Assembly (NCBI RefSeq): GCF_004011805.1
Contig: NZ_RCHJ01000014.1
Coordinates: forward strand, 62,001-126,000
Reading direction: 5' to 3'
Source of the DNA: Piscinibacter defluvii
GTDB taxonomy: Bacteria > Pseudomonadota > Gammaproteobacteria > Burkholderiales > Burkholderiaceae_C
Length of the DNA: 64,000 nt
A program made the translations under genes and the position numbers. The notes under the pieces are model-generated. The model did no database searches. It had not been told where the DNA came from and saw only the letters and a list, made by a program, of their open reading frames with translations. Shown piece after piece: positions 1 to 8,387 of the stretch. Every line of letters begins with the position of its first letter. Position 1 is the stretch's first letter.

Positions 1-187
1 GCCAGGCGCCCGGGTTGTCGGGAATGCCCTCGGCCGGCCAGTGCTCGAGCGCGGCGACCAGCGCGTCCTGCGCCATCTCCTCGGCCAGACCGACGTCGCG
101 CACCAGCCTCGCGACGCCGGCGACGATCTTCGCCGACTCGATGCGCCAGACCGCCTGCACGGCCTGCCGGGTCTGGTTCGTCGCCAT
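1..187 (-). CDS. ECF sigma factor (ECF42-like), N-terminal part only
   Basis: Only the first 62 codons are in the window; the gene runs off the left edge. The protein starts MATNQTRQAVQAVWRIESAK and continues with a helical sigma region 2-like stretch around GLAEEMAQDALVAALEHWP. This fits an ECF sigma factor of the type found beside DGPF/YCII proteins (ECF42). It lies 11 bp downstream of one such protein and follows a second, so the three probably form one minus-strand unit. The family call rests on this short stretch plus the strong context; the -10 and -35 recognition helices cannot be checked. Confidence 0.75.
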   Translation of the reverse strand, partial: MATNQTRQAVQAVWRIESAKIVAGVARLVRDVGLAEEMAQDALVAALEHWPAEGIPDNPGAW

Positions 188-198
188 GGCCGGTGCGC

Positions 199-606
199 TC
201 AGCGTGTCGGGCTCGGTTCGCGGAACCGCTCCGCGGCCTCGCCCGGGGCGAAGTCCTCCCGCTCGTACAGGCGGCGCACCTCGATCTCGCAGGGCACGCC
301 CTCGAACGGCGCCGGGAAGCGGCGCGACCATTCGAGCGCTTCCTCGCGCGAGCGCACCTGGATCAGCGTGGTGCCGGCGATCAGTTCCTTCACCTCGGCG
401 AACGGGCCGTCGATCACCTGGCGCCGCGTGCCGTCGTAGCGGATGCGCCAGCCTTGCGCGCTCGGCTGCAGGCCGGCCGCATCCAGCAGCACGCCGGCCC
501 GGGCAAGCTGCTCGTGGTAGTCGGCCATGGCGGCCATCAGGCGCGCGCTCGGCATCTCGCCGGCCTCGCTGGCGGCCGTGGCCTTCACGATGATCAGGTA
601 GCGCAT
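199..606 (-). CDS. YCII-related DGPF-domain protein
   Basis: This 135-residue protein begins MRYLIIVKAT and carries the signature DGPFAEVKELIAG near residue 86, the DGPF motif of the YCII superfamily, a ferredoxin-like alpha+beta fold. In many bacteria such proteins are encoded next to ECF42 sigma factors, as here, where it directly precedes the sigma gene. Their biochemical role is not established. It is a distant paralogue of the protein encoded 60 bp upstream. The C-terminus is a charged tail beyond the usual domain end. Confidence 0.85.
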   Translation of the reverse strand: MRYLIIVKATAASEAGEMPSARLMAAMADYHEQLARAGVLLDAAGLQPSAQGWRIRYDGTRRQVIDGPFAEVKELIAGTTLIQVRSREEALEWSRRFPAPFEGVPCEIEVRRLYEREDFAPGEAAERFREPSPTR

Positions 607-666
607 GTCGGACTCCTTCGTGGGGACAGGAGGACGACGAACGGCGTGCGCCGGTTTCGACGGCGG

Positions 667-1020
667 CTACTCGTAGCAGGGTGCGGTGGCGCGCACCTCG
701 ACCTCGCACCACTGCGCCGCCGGGCAGCGCGCCGCGATCGCGAGCGCCTCCTCGCGGGTGGCCACGTCGAGCAGGAAGAAGCCTCCGACCATCTCCTTGG
801 CCTCGGCGTAGGGCCCGTCCAGCGTCTGCAGCTTGCCGCCGCGCACCGCGACGCGCACCGCCTTGTCCTGCGACTGCAGCGACTCCACCGCGAGCAGCTT
901 GCCCTGCGCCTTCAGCGTCTGCGCGAAATCGACCATGCTCGCGTAGGCCTGCCGGCCCTCGGCCTCGGTGCGGGCGGCGCGCTGGCCGACCGGCTCGACG
1001 ATCATCAGCATGTAGGGCAT
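667..1020 (-). CDS. YCII-related DGPF-domain protein (second copy)
   Basis: A 117-residue YCII-family protein beginning MPYMLMIVEP. It has DGPYAEAKEMVGG in place of the DGPF motif, followed by the usual FFLLDVATREEALAIA segment. I start it at 1020 because the family typically opens with M-x-Y-M-L; an in-frame ATG two codons upstream (1026) is an alternative. It lies 29 bp downstream of the LysR gene on the same strand and upstream of another DGPF gene and the sigma gene. The DGPF proteins are probably co-transcribed with the sigma factor; their function is unknown. Confidence 0.85.
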   Translation of the reverse strand: MPYMLMIVEPVGQRAARTEAEGRQAYASMVDFAQTLKAQGKLLAVESLQSQDKAVRVAVRGGKLQTLDGPYAEAKEMVGGFFLLDVATREEALAIAARCPAAQWCEVEVRATAPCYE

Positions 1021-1049
1021 CGGCATCTCCGGGTGCGAAGACCGCGACC

Positions 1050-1982
1050 CTAGCGCAAATCGGCGTTCACGCTGTCGGTGCGGTCGGCGAACAGGTCGAC
1101 GATTTGTTCGCGCAGCCACTGATTGGCCGCCGAGCGGTGCAGCTTGGCATGCCAGAACAGCGTGATGGCCACCTCCGGCAGCTCGGCCGGATGGGGCGCG
1201 CTGACCAGGCCGAAGGGCTCGACCAGGCGCTGCGCGAGCCGCTCGGGCACCGTGGCCACCAGGTCCGAGCCCTGCAGGATGTGGCCCACGCCGACGAAGT
1301 GCGGCACGGTCAGCCGAACGCGCCGCTCGATGCCGGCGCGGCGCAGTCGTTCGTCCACCCGGCCGTGCCCGGTGCCGGCCGACACCACCACCAGGTGCTC
1401 GGCGGCGCGGAAGTCCGCCAGCGTGAGACGCTTGCGGTCGAGCCGGTGGCCGCGCCGGAACAGGCACACGTAGCGCTGGCTGAACAGCCGGCGCTGGAAG
1501 AAGCCGCCCTTGAGCTGCGGCAGCAGGCCGATCGCCAGGTCCACCTTGCCGGCCTCCATCTCCTCCTTCAGGTTCACCGCCGTGTTGCGCACGGTGGACA
1601 GCAGCAGGCCCGGCGCCGCGCGGCGCAGCCGCTCGACCAGCGCGGGCAGGAAGACGATCTCGCCGATGTCGGTCATGCCGATCGTCACCGACTGCTCGGC
1701 CCGCGACGGCTCGAAGCCGCGCTGCGGGTTCAGGCCGCGGTGGATCAGCGCCAGCGCCTCGCCCACCGGCGCGGCCAGCTGCTCGGCGCGCGGCGTGGGC
1801 ACCATGCCGGCGCTGGTGCGCAGGAACAGCTCGTCGCCGAACAGCCGGCGCAGCCGCGCCAGCGCGTTGCTGACCGCCGGCTGCGTCAGCCCCAGCCCCT
1901 CGGCCACCGCCGACACGCGCCGCTCGGCATACAGGCGCTGGAACAGCACCAGCAGGTTCAGGTCGAGGTCACGCAGCTCCAT
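1050..1982 (-). CDS. LysR-family regulator, NahR/NagR/DntR-like
   Basis: A 310-residue LysR-type regulator. The N-terminal winged HTH spans roughly residues 5-65, with VSAVAEGLGLTQPAVSNALARL as recognition region (given in part: TQPAVSNALARL). The rest is a periplasmic-binding-protein-like effector domain. It is transcribed divergently from a salicylate 5-hydroxylase gene pair, the place where NagR sits in naphthalene/salicylate pathways, so salicylate or a related aromatic acid is the likely inducer. The shared 95-bp intergenic region contains a NahR-like site. The family is certain; the effector is inferred from context. Confidence 0.85.
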   Translation of the reverse strand: MELRDLDLNLLVLFQRLYAERRVSAVAEGLGLTQPAVSNALARLRRLFGDELFLRTSAGMVPTPRAEQLAAPVGEALALIHRGLNPQRGFEPSRAEQSVTIGMTDIGEIVFLPALVERLRRAAPGLLLSTVRNTAVNLKEEMEAGKVDLAIGLLPQLKGGFFQRRLFSQRYVCLFRRGHRLDRKRLTLADFRAAEHLVVVSAGTGHGRVDERLRRAGIERRVRLTVPHFVGVGHILQGSDLVATVPERLAQRLVEPFGLVSAPHPAELPEVAITLFWHAKLHRSAANQWLREQIVDLFADRTDSVNADLR

Positions 1983-1991
1983 CGCGGCAAC

Positions 1992-2006
1992 ATTGACGCT
2001 GGTGAT
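1992..2006 (+). promoter_or_regulatory. NahR/NagR-like operator
   Basis: The sequence ATTGACGCTGGTGAT lies between the divergent LysR gene and nagG. It differs at one base from the NahR recognition sequence as I recall it (ATTCACGCTNNTGAT). The location and the NahR-like regulator next door support a role in activating nagGH. The call is inferred from the motif alone; no footprint is implied. Confidence 0.55.
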
Positions 2007-2077
2007 GTGGTGTATTCAACCCATTCTATTGGCTGATCTGCGTCAAGCCCTCAGCATGCCGGCACGAGGAGACCCGC

Positions 2078-3340
2078 ATGGACCCCACATCCCCCTGCTT
2101 TCCCGACCAGCCGCACTGGGCCGGCGAGGGCACCCACCGCATCCCGTTCGCGGCCTACACCAGCGAGGCGCTGCACAAGCGCGAGCTCGAGCGCTTCTTC
2201 TACCGCGGCCACTGGTGCTATGTCGGCCTCGAGGCCGAGGTGCCGGAGCCGGGCGACTTCAAGCGCAGCGTCGTCGGCGAGCGCTCGGTGATCATGGTGC
2301 GCGACGCCGACGGCGCCATCAACGTGCTGGAGAACGTCTGCGCGCACCGCGGCATGCGCTTCTGCCGCGAGCGGCACGGCCGGCGCAAGGTGTTCGTCTG
2401 CCCCTACCACCAGTGGAGCTATAACCTGCAGGGCGGGCTGCAGGGGGTGCCGCTGCGGCGCGGGCTACGCCGCGACGGCGTGGTCGAGGGCGGCATGCCG
2501 GCCGACTTCGACACGGCCGAGCATGGGCTGACGAGGCTGAAGGTGGCGCGCCGCGGCGGCGTGGTGTTCGCCTCCTTCGACCCCGAGGTCGAGCCCTTCG
2601 AGGACTTCCTCGGCCCGACCATCCTCGGCTACTTCGACCGCCTGTTCGATGGCCGCGAGCTGCGCATCCTCGGCTACAACCGCCAGCGCATCCCGGGCAA
2701 CTGGAAGCTGATGCAGGAGAACATCAAGGACCCGTACCACCCGGGCCTGCTGCACACCTGGTTCGTCACCTTCGGGCTCTGGCGTGCCGACAACCGCTCG
2801 CAGCTGCGCATGGACGCGAAGCACCGCCACGCGGCGATGATCTCCACGCGCAACACCGGCAGCGGCCAGGCCGGGCAGGCGACGCAGGTGTCGAGCTTCA
2901 AGGCCACGATGCAGCTCAACGATCCGGGCTTCCTCGACATCGTGCCCGAGCCCTGGTGGGGCGGGCCGACCGCGGTGATGACCACGATCTTCCCGAGCGT
3001 GATCCTGCAGCAGCAGGTCAACAGCGTGTCGACGCGCCACATCCAGCCGGCCGGCCACGGCGCGTTCGACTTCGTCTGGACGCACTTCGGCTTCGCCGAC
3101 GACGACGAGGCGATGACGCGGCGGCGCCTGACGCAGGCCAACCTGTTCGGCCCGGCCGGCTTCGTCTCGGCCGACGACGGCGAGGTGATCGAGTTCTCGC
3201 AGCAGGCCTTCGAGAGCAAGCCCTCCGGCCACGCGCTGGCCGAGCTCGGCGGGCACGAGGTCGGCGACAGCGAGCACATGATCACCGAGACGCTGATCCG
3301 CGGCATGTACCGCTACTGGCGCAGCGTGATGGAGGCCTGA
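2078..3340 (+). CDS. nagG: Salicylate 5-hydroxylase, large oxygenase (alpha) subunit
   Basis: A 420-residue ring-hydroxylating oxygenase alpha subunit. The Rieske [2Fe-2S] ligands are C88, H90, C108 and H111. The mononuclear iron site is in DPYHPGLLH, with H221 and H226 as ligands and D218 as the bridging aspartate. The protein closely resembles NagG of Ralstonia U2 as I remember it, which hydroxylates salicylate to gentisate. Start ATG 2078 follows a good GAGGAG Shine-Dalgarno. The beta subunit follows after 3 bp. The ferredoxin reductase and ferredoxin (NagAa, NagAb) and gentisate genes are not in the window, so electrons must come from elsewhere. A related benzoate-type substrate is possible. 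Confidence 0.88.
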   Translation: MDPTSPCFPDQPHWAGEGTHRIPFAAYTSEALHKRELERFFYRGHWCYVGLEAEVPEPGDFKRSVVGERSVIMVRDADGAINVLENVCAHRGMRFCRERHGRRKVFVCPYHQWSYNLQGGLQGVPLRRGLRRDGVVEGGMPADFDTAEHGLTRLKVARRGGVVFASFDPEVEPFEDFLGPTILGYFDRLFDGRELRILGYNRQRIPGNWKLMQENIKDPYHPGLLHTWFVTFGLWRADNRSQLRMDAKHRHAAMISTRNTGSGQAGQATQVSSFKATMQLNDPGFLDIVPEPWWGGPTAVMTTIFPSVILQQQVNSVSTRHIQPAGHGAFDFVWTHFGFADDDEAMTRRRLTQANLFGPAGFVSADDGEVIEFSQQAFESKPSGHALAELGGHEVGDSEHMITETLIRGMYRYWRSVMEA

Positions 3341-3343
3341 GCC

Positions 3344-3826
3344 ATGGACGCCGACATCCGCTGCGAGGACTGGCTCGCGCTGACCCGGCTCTACGCCGAC
3401 TACGCCAGCGCCCTGGACAACGCCGAGTGGGACCGCTGGCCCGAGTTCTTCACCGAGGACGGCGTCTACCGCCTGCAGCCGCGCGAGAACCACGAGCGCG
3501 GCTTCCCGCTGGCCACGCTCGCGTTCACCGGGCGCGGCATGCTGAAGGACCGCGTCTACGGCATCAAGGAGACGCTGTTCCACGACCCCTACTACCAGCG
3601 CCACGTGGTCGGCGCGCCGCGGCTGCGCCGCGTCGGCGAGGGCCGCTTCGAGGGCGAGGCGAACTACGCGGTGTTCCGCACCAAGCTCTCCGAGCCGAGC
3701 ACGGTGTTCAACGTCGGGCGCTACCTCGACCTGATCGTGCGCACCCCCGAGGGCCTGCGCTTCGCGCGGCGCGAGTGCATCTACGATAGCGAGCTGATCC
3801 CGAACTCCATCATCTACCCGATCTGA
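3344..3826 (+). CDS. nagH: Salicylate 5-hydroxylase, small oxygenase (beta) subunit
   Basis: A 160-residue beta subunit of a ring-hydroxylating oxygenase with a cystatin/SnoaL-like fold. It has the typical opening [24 protein letters not shown] (given in part: [16 protein letters not shown]) and ends in NSIIYPI. It is a structural subunit of the alpha3beta3 hydroxylase encoded with nagG 3 bp upstream. Its stop codon overlaps the start of the following PanE-like gene (TGATG), so the three genes are translationally coupled. Confidence 0.87.
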   Translation: MDADIRCEDWLALTRLYADYASALDNAEWDRWPEFFTEDGVYRLQPRENHERGFPLATLAFTGRGMLKDRVYGIKETLFHDPYYQRHVVGAPRLRRVGEGRFEGEANYAVFRTKLSEPSTVFNVGRYLDLIVRTPEGLRFARRECIYDSELIPNSIIYPI

Positions 3827-4752
3827 TGCCGCATCCGCCGAACGAGGAACCGCTGCGCGTGGCGGTGATGGGCGCCGGCGCGGTCGGCTGCTACTTCGGC
3901 GGCCTGCTCGCGCGGGCCGGGCACGACGTGGTGCTGATCGGCCGGCCCGAGCACGTGCGGGCGATCGAGGCCCATGGCCTGCGCCTGCAGACGCGCACCT
4001 TCGACGAGCACGTGCGCCTGCGCGCCAGCACCGACGCCGCCGCGGTGCAGGGGGCGGGCCTGGTGCTGTGCTGCGTGAAGTCCGGCGACACCGAAGCCGC
4101 CGCGCAGGCGATGCACGCGCACCTCGCGCCGCAGGCGCTGCTGCTGAGCCTGCAGAACGGCGTCGACAACGCCGAGCGACTGCGCGCGCTGCTGCCGCAG
4201 CCGGTGCGCGCCGCGGTGGTCTACGTCGCCACCGAGATGGCCGGCCCCGGCCATGTGCGGCACCACGGGCGCGGCGAGCTGGTGGTCGAGCCCGGGCCGG
4301 GCGGCGACGCGTGGGCCGACGCCCTGCGTGCCGCGGGTGTCCCGGTCGAGATCTCGGCCGACGTGCACCAGGCGCTGTGGGTCAAGCTGATCCTGAACTG
4401 TGCCTACAACGCGATCTCGGCGATCGGCCAGGTGCCCTACGGCCGCATGCTGGCCGTCGAGGGCGTGGCCGAGACCATGCAGCAGGTCGTGCGCGAATGT
4501 GTCGCCGTGGCGCGCGCCGAGGGCGTGGCGGTGCCGGCCGACATCGACGCCACCGTGCGCGGCCTGGCCGGCTCGATGCCGCTGCAGCGCTCGTCCACCG
4601 CGCAGGACCTGGCACGCGGCAGGCCCAGCGAGATCGAGCACCTGAACGGCCATGTCGTGCGGCGCGGGCAGGCCCATGGCGTGCCGACGCCGGCCAACCA
4701 GGTGCTGCTGACCCTGGTGCGCCTGCTGGAGCACGAGCGCCGCGCGGCTTGA
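3826..4752 (+). CDS. 2-Dehydropantoate 2-reductase family protein (PanE/ApbA-like)
   Basis: A 308-residue NADPH-dependent reductase. The N-terminal Rossmann motif GAGAVGCYFGG starts at residue 16. The C-terminal helical ketopantoate-reductase domain contains LWVKLILNCAYNAISAI, which holds the conserved catalytic lysine. Canonical PanE reduces ketopantoate to pantoate in coenzyme A synthesis. The gene overlaps nagH by one base, and PanE-like paralogues are common in catabolic operons, so it may serve an aromatic-degradation step rather than CoA synthesis. The family is clear; the substrate is not. Confidence 0.8.
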   Translation: MPHPPNEEPLRVAVMGAGAVGCYFGGLLARAGHDVVLIGRPEHVRAIEAHGLRLQTRTFDEHVRLRASTDAAAVQGAGLVLCCVKSGDTEAAAQAMHAHLAPQALLLSLQNGVDNAERLRALLPQPVRAAVVYVATEMAGPGHVRHHGRGELVVEPGPGGDAWADALRAAGVPVEISADVHQALWVKLILNCAYNAISAIGQVPYGRMLAVEGVAETMQQVVRECVAVARAEGVAVPADIDATVRGLAGSMPLQRSSTAQDLARGRPSEIEHLNGHVVRRGQAHGVPTPANQVLLTLVRLLEHERRAA

Positions 4753-4832
4753 TCTGGCGCGGGATGCGCCGGCCCCGGGGCGTGCCATCATGGCCGCGCC
4801 GGCCGTTGCCGGACCCCGCTTCGATCCGAACC

Positions 4833-5129
4833 ATGCGTCGCTGGCCCCCGTCCGCGTTGACCGTCGCGTTGTGCGCCGCGCTGCTGCTGGCCGCCCCGCC
4901 GCTGGCGCATGCGCGCGGCCCGTGGCATGCCTCCGAGGCCAACACGCCGGGCTGGGGACGCATGACGCCGCACGATCGGGTCGAGCACCAGCGGCACATG
5001 CGCGGCCTCGCACGCCATGCCGACTGCGTCGCCTACGAAACGGCGCGGCAGCGGCGGCTCGGCATCGAGGCCGGCGCGGTCGACACCCGGACCTGCGACG
5101 ACCTGCGCGCGCGCAGGCGCTTGCGGTGA
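4833..5129 (+). CDS. Small exported protein of unknown function
   Basis: A 98-residue protein starting MRRWPPSALTVALCAALLLA, a clear Sec signal peptide with likely cleavage after LAHA near residue 27. The mature part is charged and holds two cysteines (HADCVAYE and TRTCDDLR) that could form a disulfide. I do not recognise the family. Its stop overlaps the GTG start of the downstream ferric-reductase-like gene (GTGA), so it probably belongs to that three-gene unit with the cytochrome b5-like gene. Confidence 0.65.
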   Translation: MRRWPPSALTVALCAALLLAAPPLAHARGPWHASEANTPGWGRMTPHDRVEHQRHMRGLARHADCVAYETARQRRLGIEAGAVDTRTCDDLRARRRLR

Positions 5130-6400
5130 GCAGCCTGGCCCTGCCGGAGGGCGTGCAGCGCGCGCGGCCGCTCATGCTGGTGGTCGGCCTGGTCGCGGCG
5201 TTCGGCCTCTGGTCCTATCCGGCCGAACTGCCGCCCTGGCGCGCGCTGGGCATCGTGTCGGCCTGGGTCGGCTGCGCCCTGATCGTGGCCAGCTTCGTGC
5301 TGATGGTGCGCGAGCCGCGGCTGGCGCGCTGGCTCGGTGGCCTGGAGGCGATGCTGCGCTGGCACCACCGCAGTGGCGTGCTGGGCTACGTGCTGCTGCT
5401 CGTGCATCCGCTGGCGCTGGCCGCCGAGGGCTGGCGCGACGACCCGCGGCGCGCCTGGCAGACCCTGGACCCGTTCCAGCAGTCCTGGCCGGTGTGGTCC
5501 GGCTGGCTCGCGCTGCTGCTGCTGATGCTCGGGCTGGCCTTCAGCTTCAGCCGCCGGCTCGCCTACCGGCGCTGGCTCGTGCTGCACCAGGCGCTGGGCA
5601 TCGGTGCGCTGGCGGGCTGGCTGCACGTCTTCGCGCTGCTGGGCGACGCCGGGCTCGCCGCGGCCGGCGCGGGGCTGGCCGGCGTCGCGCTGGCCTGGCG
5701 CTTCATGGCGGTGGATGCCGGCCTGTCCGCCTCGCCCTACCACGTGGCCGCGGTCGCCCGGCCGGCGCCGGGCGTGGTCGACTTGCGGCTCGTCCCGCTC
5801 GCCGGTGCGATGCCGATCGCCGCGGGCCAGTTCGTGCTGGCGCGTTTCGACGACGGCCCGGCCTACCACGGCTGCGGGGAGTTCCATCCCTTCACCGCCA
5901 GCCGCGTCGGCGCCGACGGCACGCTGCAGCTCACGATCAAGGCACTGGGCCGCTGCTCGGGCCGCCTGCAGGGCCTCTCGCCCGGCGGGCTGGCGCGGCT
6001 GCAGGGGCCGTTCGGCGACTTCCTCGCCGGCCGCGATGCCGGCCCGCAGCTCTGGGTGGCCGGCGGCATCGGCATCACGCCTTTCGTGGCGGCGCTGCGC
6101 GAACACCCGCGGGCGGCGCCGACGACCCTGGTCTACCTCTACCCGCGCAGCCGCGACGCCGCGTTCCTCGACGAGCTGCAGCAGCTCGCGCGCGAGGACA
6201 CGCTGCTCGAGCTGCTCGCCGTCGAGACCGGTGATTCGCCGCCGCCGCTCGATCCGCTGCTCGACCGCGTGACCGGGCTCGCCGCACGCACGGTGCAGGT
6301 CTGCGGTCCCGCCCCGCTGGTGGCCGAGCTGAGCGACCGGCTGGCCCGGCGCGGCGTGCCTGGCCACCGGATCCTGCACGAGAGCTTCGACTTCCGATGA
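5126..6400 (+). CDS. Ferric-reductase-like transmembrane flavoprotein
   Basis: A 424-residue protein starting at GTG 5126 inside the previous stop codon. The first half has about six hydrophobic segments with histidines at membrane boundaries (WHHRSGVLGYVLLLVHP; VLHQALGIGALAGWLHVFAL in part), typical of the di-heme ferric reductase/NOX domain. The second half is a ferredoxin-reductase module with an FAD-binding barrel (EFHPFTAS) and an NAD(P)-binding domain (VAGGIGITPF, QVCGPAPLV). Such proteins move electrons from NAD(P)H across the membrane through heme b. It overlaps the cytochrome b5-like gene by 4 bp, suggesting a partner. The electron acceptor is unknown. Confidence 0.82.
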   Translation: MSSLALPEGVQRARPLMLVVGLVAAFGLWSYPAELPPWRALGIVSAWVGCALIVASFVLMVREPRLARWLGGLEAMLRWHHRSGVLGYVLLLVHPLALAAEGWRDDPRRAWQTLDPFQQSWPVWSGWLALLLLMLGLAFSFSRRLAYRRWLVLHQALGIGALAGWLHVFALLGDAGLAAAGAGLAGVALAWRFMAVDAGLSASPYHVAAVARPAPGVVDLRLVPLAGAMPIAAGQFVLARFDDGPAYHGCGEFHPFTASRVGADGTLQLTIKALGRCSGRLQGLSPGGLARLQGPFGDFLAGRDAGPQLWVAGGIGITPFVAALREHPRAAPTTLVYLYPRSRDAAFLDELQQLAREDTLLELLAVETGDSPPPLDPLLDRVTGLAARTVQVCGPAPLVAELSDRLARRGVPGHRILHESFDFR

Positions 6401-6771
6401 TGCGCCGCCTCTACCTGAGTTCGACCGTCCTGTTCTGGCTTGCCGTGCTCGCGTTCGCGCTGGCACCGTTGTGGTGGGACGAGGCGCCGCGTGCGCAGGA
6501 GCGCAGCGCGCCGCAGCAACGGGTGCTCACCCTGGCCGAGGTGGCGCGCCACGCCAGCGCGGGCGACTGCTGGATGGTGATCGACGGCCAGGTCTACGAC
6601 TTCACCCCGTACGTGGCGAAGCACCCGGCCGAACCGTCGATCCTGCTCGCCTGGTGCGGCAAGGAAGCCAGCGAGGCCTACCGCACCAAGACCAGGGGAC
6701 GGCCGCATTCGCCCTACGCCGACAGCCTGCTGCCGACCTACCGGATCGGCCCGCTGGTCACCGCGCGCTGA
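6397..6771 (+). CDS. Membrane-anchored cytochrome b5-like heme protein
   Basis: A 124-residue protein with an N-terminal hydrophobic segment (LYLSSTVLFWLAVLAFAL) that acts as anchor or uncleaved signal. A cytochrome b5 fold follows at about residues 42-120. The heme-binding histidines are likely those in AKHPAEPS (the position of the classic HPGG) and RPHSPYAD. It overlaps the flavoprotein gene by 4 bp, so it is a plausible electron acceptor or carrier for that reductase on the outer face of the membrane. The pairing is inferred; the domain is well supported. Confidence 0.8.
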   Translation: MMRRLYLSSTVLFWLAVLAFALAPLWWDEAPRAQERSAPQQRVLTLAEVARHASAGDCWMVIDGQVYDFTPYVAKHPAEPSILLAWCGKEASEAYRTKTRGRPHSPYADSLLPTYRIGPLVTAR

Positions 6772-6792
6772 ACGCACCGCCGGGGGCGCCGC

Positions 6793-7500
6793 TCAGCGCG
6801 TCTTGCGCAGCAGCCGCACGTGCATCGGCCGGGTGAAGCGCGCGCCCTCGGCGGTCAGGTGGGGCGCGAAGGCGGCGCCCACGGCCGCCCGCTTGGCGTC
6901 GTCGATGCGGTGGTCGGCGTAGGTCGGTCGCATCATGCGCTGCTCGAAGTCGGCGAAGTCGCGGAAGCTCACCGGCACCTCGAAGAAGCGCTGCGCCGCC
7001 TGCACCCAGGCACCGGTCGCGAGCGCCGCGTCGAGCGCCGCCTGCGCGGCCGCGCGCACCACCTGCTCGTCGTTGAACAGCCGGGTCACCTCGTTCAGCG
7101 GCCCGGCGAACACCGGCTCGGACACGTACAGCAGGCCGTGCGGGCGCAGCACCCGGTCGATCTCGTCCAGGGCCGGGCCGAGCAGCGGCAGCGGCACGTG
7201 GTGCAGCGACTTGAGCATCAGCGCCAGGTCGAAACTCGCGTCCGGGAACGGGATCGCCTGCGCGCCGGCGGCGACGAAGCGCAGGCCGGGCTGCGGTGCG
7301 GCCAGGTTCTTGGCGTGCTGCCGCTCGTCCACCTCGAGCCCGGTGACGCGGCTGTCCGGGTGGCGCGCCAGCAGCGAACGGGCCAATGTCGCGGCGCCGC
7401 AGCCAAGCTCGACGATGTCGCGCCCGGCCAGCGGCACCAGCGCCTCGAGCAGGTCCAGCTCGTCGTTCACGGTGACAGGGTCGTTTTGCTGGGCGCTCAT
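6793..7500 (-). CDS. SAM-dependent class I methyltransferase
   Basis: A 235-residue protein with the SAM-binding motif VELGCGAATLARSLLA near residue 30, followed by VTGLEVDERQHAKNL and ALMLKSLHHVP, the usual Methyltransf_11 layout. The C-terminal part is variable. The start overlaps the stop of the TlpA-like gene by 4 bp, so it is the last gene of the hydrogenase transcription unit. Nothing indicates the substrate; being in this unit does not prove a role in hydrogenase assembly. Confidence 0.8.
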   Translation of the reverse strand: MSAQQNDPVTVNDELDLLEALVPLAGRDIVELGCGAATLARSLLARHPDSRVTGLEVDERQHAKNLAAPQPGLRFVAAGAQAIPFPDASFDLALMLKSLHHVPLPLLGPALDEIDRVLRPHGLLYVSEPVFAGPLNEVTRLFNDEQVVRAAAQAALDAALATGAWVQAAQRFFEVPVSFRDFADFEQRMMRPTYADHRIDDAKRAAVGAAFAPHLTAEGARFTRPMHVRLLRKTR

Positions 7501-8342
7501 GGCTGGGGCGGTGTGTTCGATCCAGGGGAGGGCGGTCCGTCGCCAGCCCGCAGCGCGCGCAGGCGGCTGTCCAGCGCGGGCCCGTTCAGCATGCCGACAT
7601 GGGCGTCGACGAGGCGGCCCCGGGCATCGTAGAACAGGGTCGTCGGCAGGGCGGGCGATCCGACCGCGCGGCCGAGCCCGGAGGCCGGGTCGCGCAGCAC
7701 CTCGCGCAGCGGCGTGCCGAGGCCGGCGAGGTAGCGGCGCACGGTGTCTTCCGGCTCACCCTGGTTCACGAACAGGAAGCCGACGCGCGGCTCGCGCTGC
7801 TGGGCCGCGGCGAGCGTGGGCATCTCGGCCCGGCACGGGCCGCACCAGCTGGCCCAGAGGTTGACCACCACTGGCCGCCCGGCGGCGGCGCGGCGCAGGT
7901 CCAGGGCGGGGCCGCCGTCCAGCGGCAGCAGCGCCGTCGCGGGCAGGGGCGGCCGGTGGAACCGTCCCGTCAGCGCCGCACCGGCAAGCCACAGCGCCAG
8001 ACCCGCCATCGCAGCCCGTGCCAGCGGCCGGCGCCAGTGCGGCCGGCGCCAGCCGCGCCAGGCCAGCCAGGCGGCACCGGCGGCCGCACCGGCGGGTGCC
8101 GACCAGCCGCCGTCGCGCAGGTCGAGCATGGCCAGCGGGGCGGCGAGGTAGGGCTCGGCATGCAACACCAGGTGCACCAGCCGGGCCGCCAGCAGGCCGA
8201 TCAGCGCGGCCTGGTAGACCGCCGTGCCCGGCGCTTCGCCGGCCACGCCGCGGTCGGCCCACCAGGCTGCAAGCACCAGCGCGACCAGCAGCAGCACGGG
8301 CCCCACCGGCAGGCCGATCGGTCCGAGCGAGAACGAGAGCAT
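7497..8342 (-). CDS. TlpA-family thiol-disulfide protein with polytopic membrane N-terminus
   Basis: A 281-residue fusion. Residues 1 to about 125 form four or five hydrophobic helices resembling the start of prolipoprotein diacylglyceryl transferase (MLSFSLGPIGLPVGPV). Residues 130-280 are a TlpA/ResA-type thioredoxin domain with redox motif WCGPC (C167, C170). It should face the periplasm and reduce or exchange disulfides, for example in apocytochromes or metalloenzyme maturation. It starts 45 bp after hynL and overlaps the methyltransferase gene. Its association with the hydrogenase is inferred. Confidence 0.82.
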   Translation of the reverse strand: MLSFSLGPIGLPVGPVLLLVALVLAAWWADRGVAGEAPGTAVYQAALIGLLAARLVHLVLHAEPYLAAPLAMLDLRDGGWSAPAGAAAGAAWLAWRGWRRPHWRRPLARAAMAGLALWLAGAALTGRFHRPPLPATALLPLDGGPALDLRRAAAGRPVVVNLWASWCGPCRAEMPTLAAAQQREPRVGFLFVNQGEPEDTVRRYLAGLGTPLREVLRDPASGLGRAVGSPALPTTLFYDARGRLVDAHVGMLNGPALDSRLRALRAGDGPPSPGSNTPPQP

Positions 8343-8387
8343 CGCGCAAGGCTACGCGATCGGCCGTCACCCGGTGTGGCCGGGCGT

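Noticed and set aside
8341-8386. Short hairpins between hynL and the TlpA gene as a terminator
   Set aside because: Stems of five or six pairs with no T-run; the downstream genes look co-transcribed.
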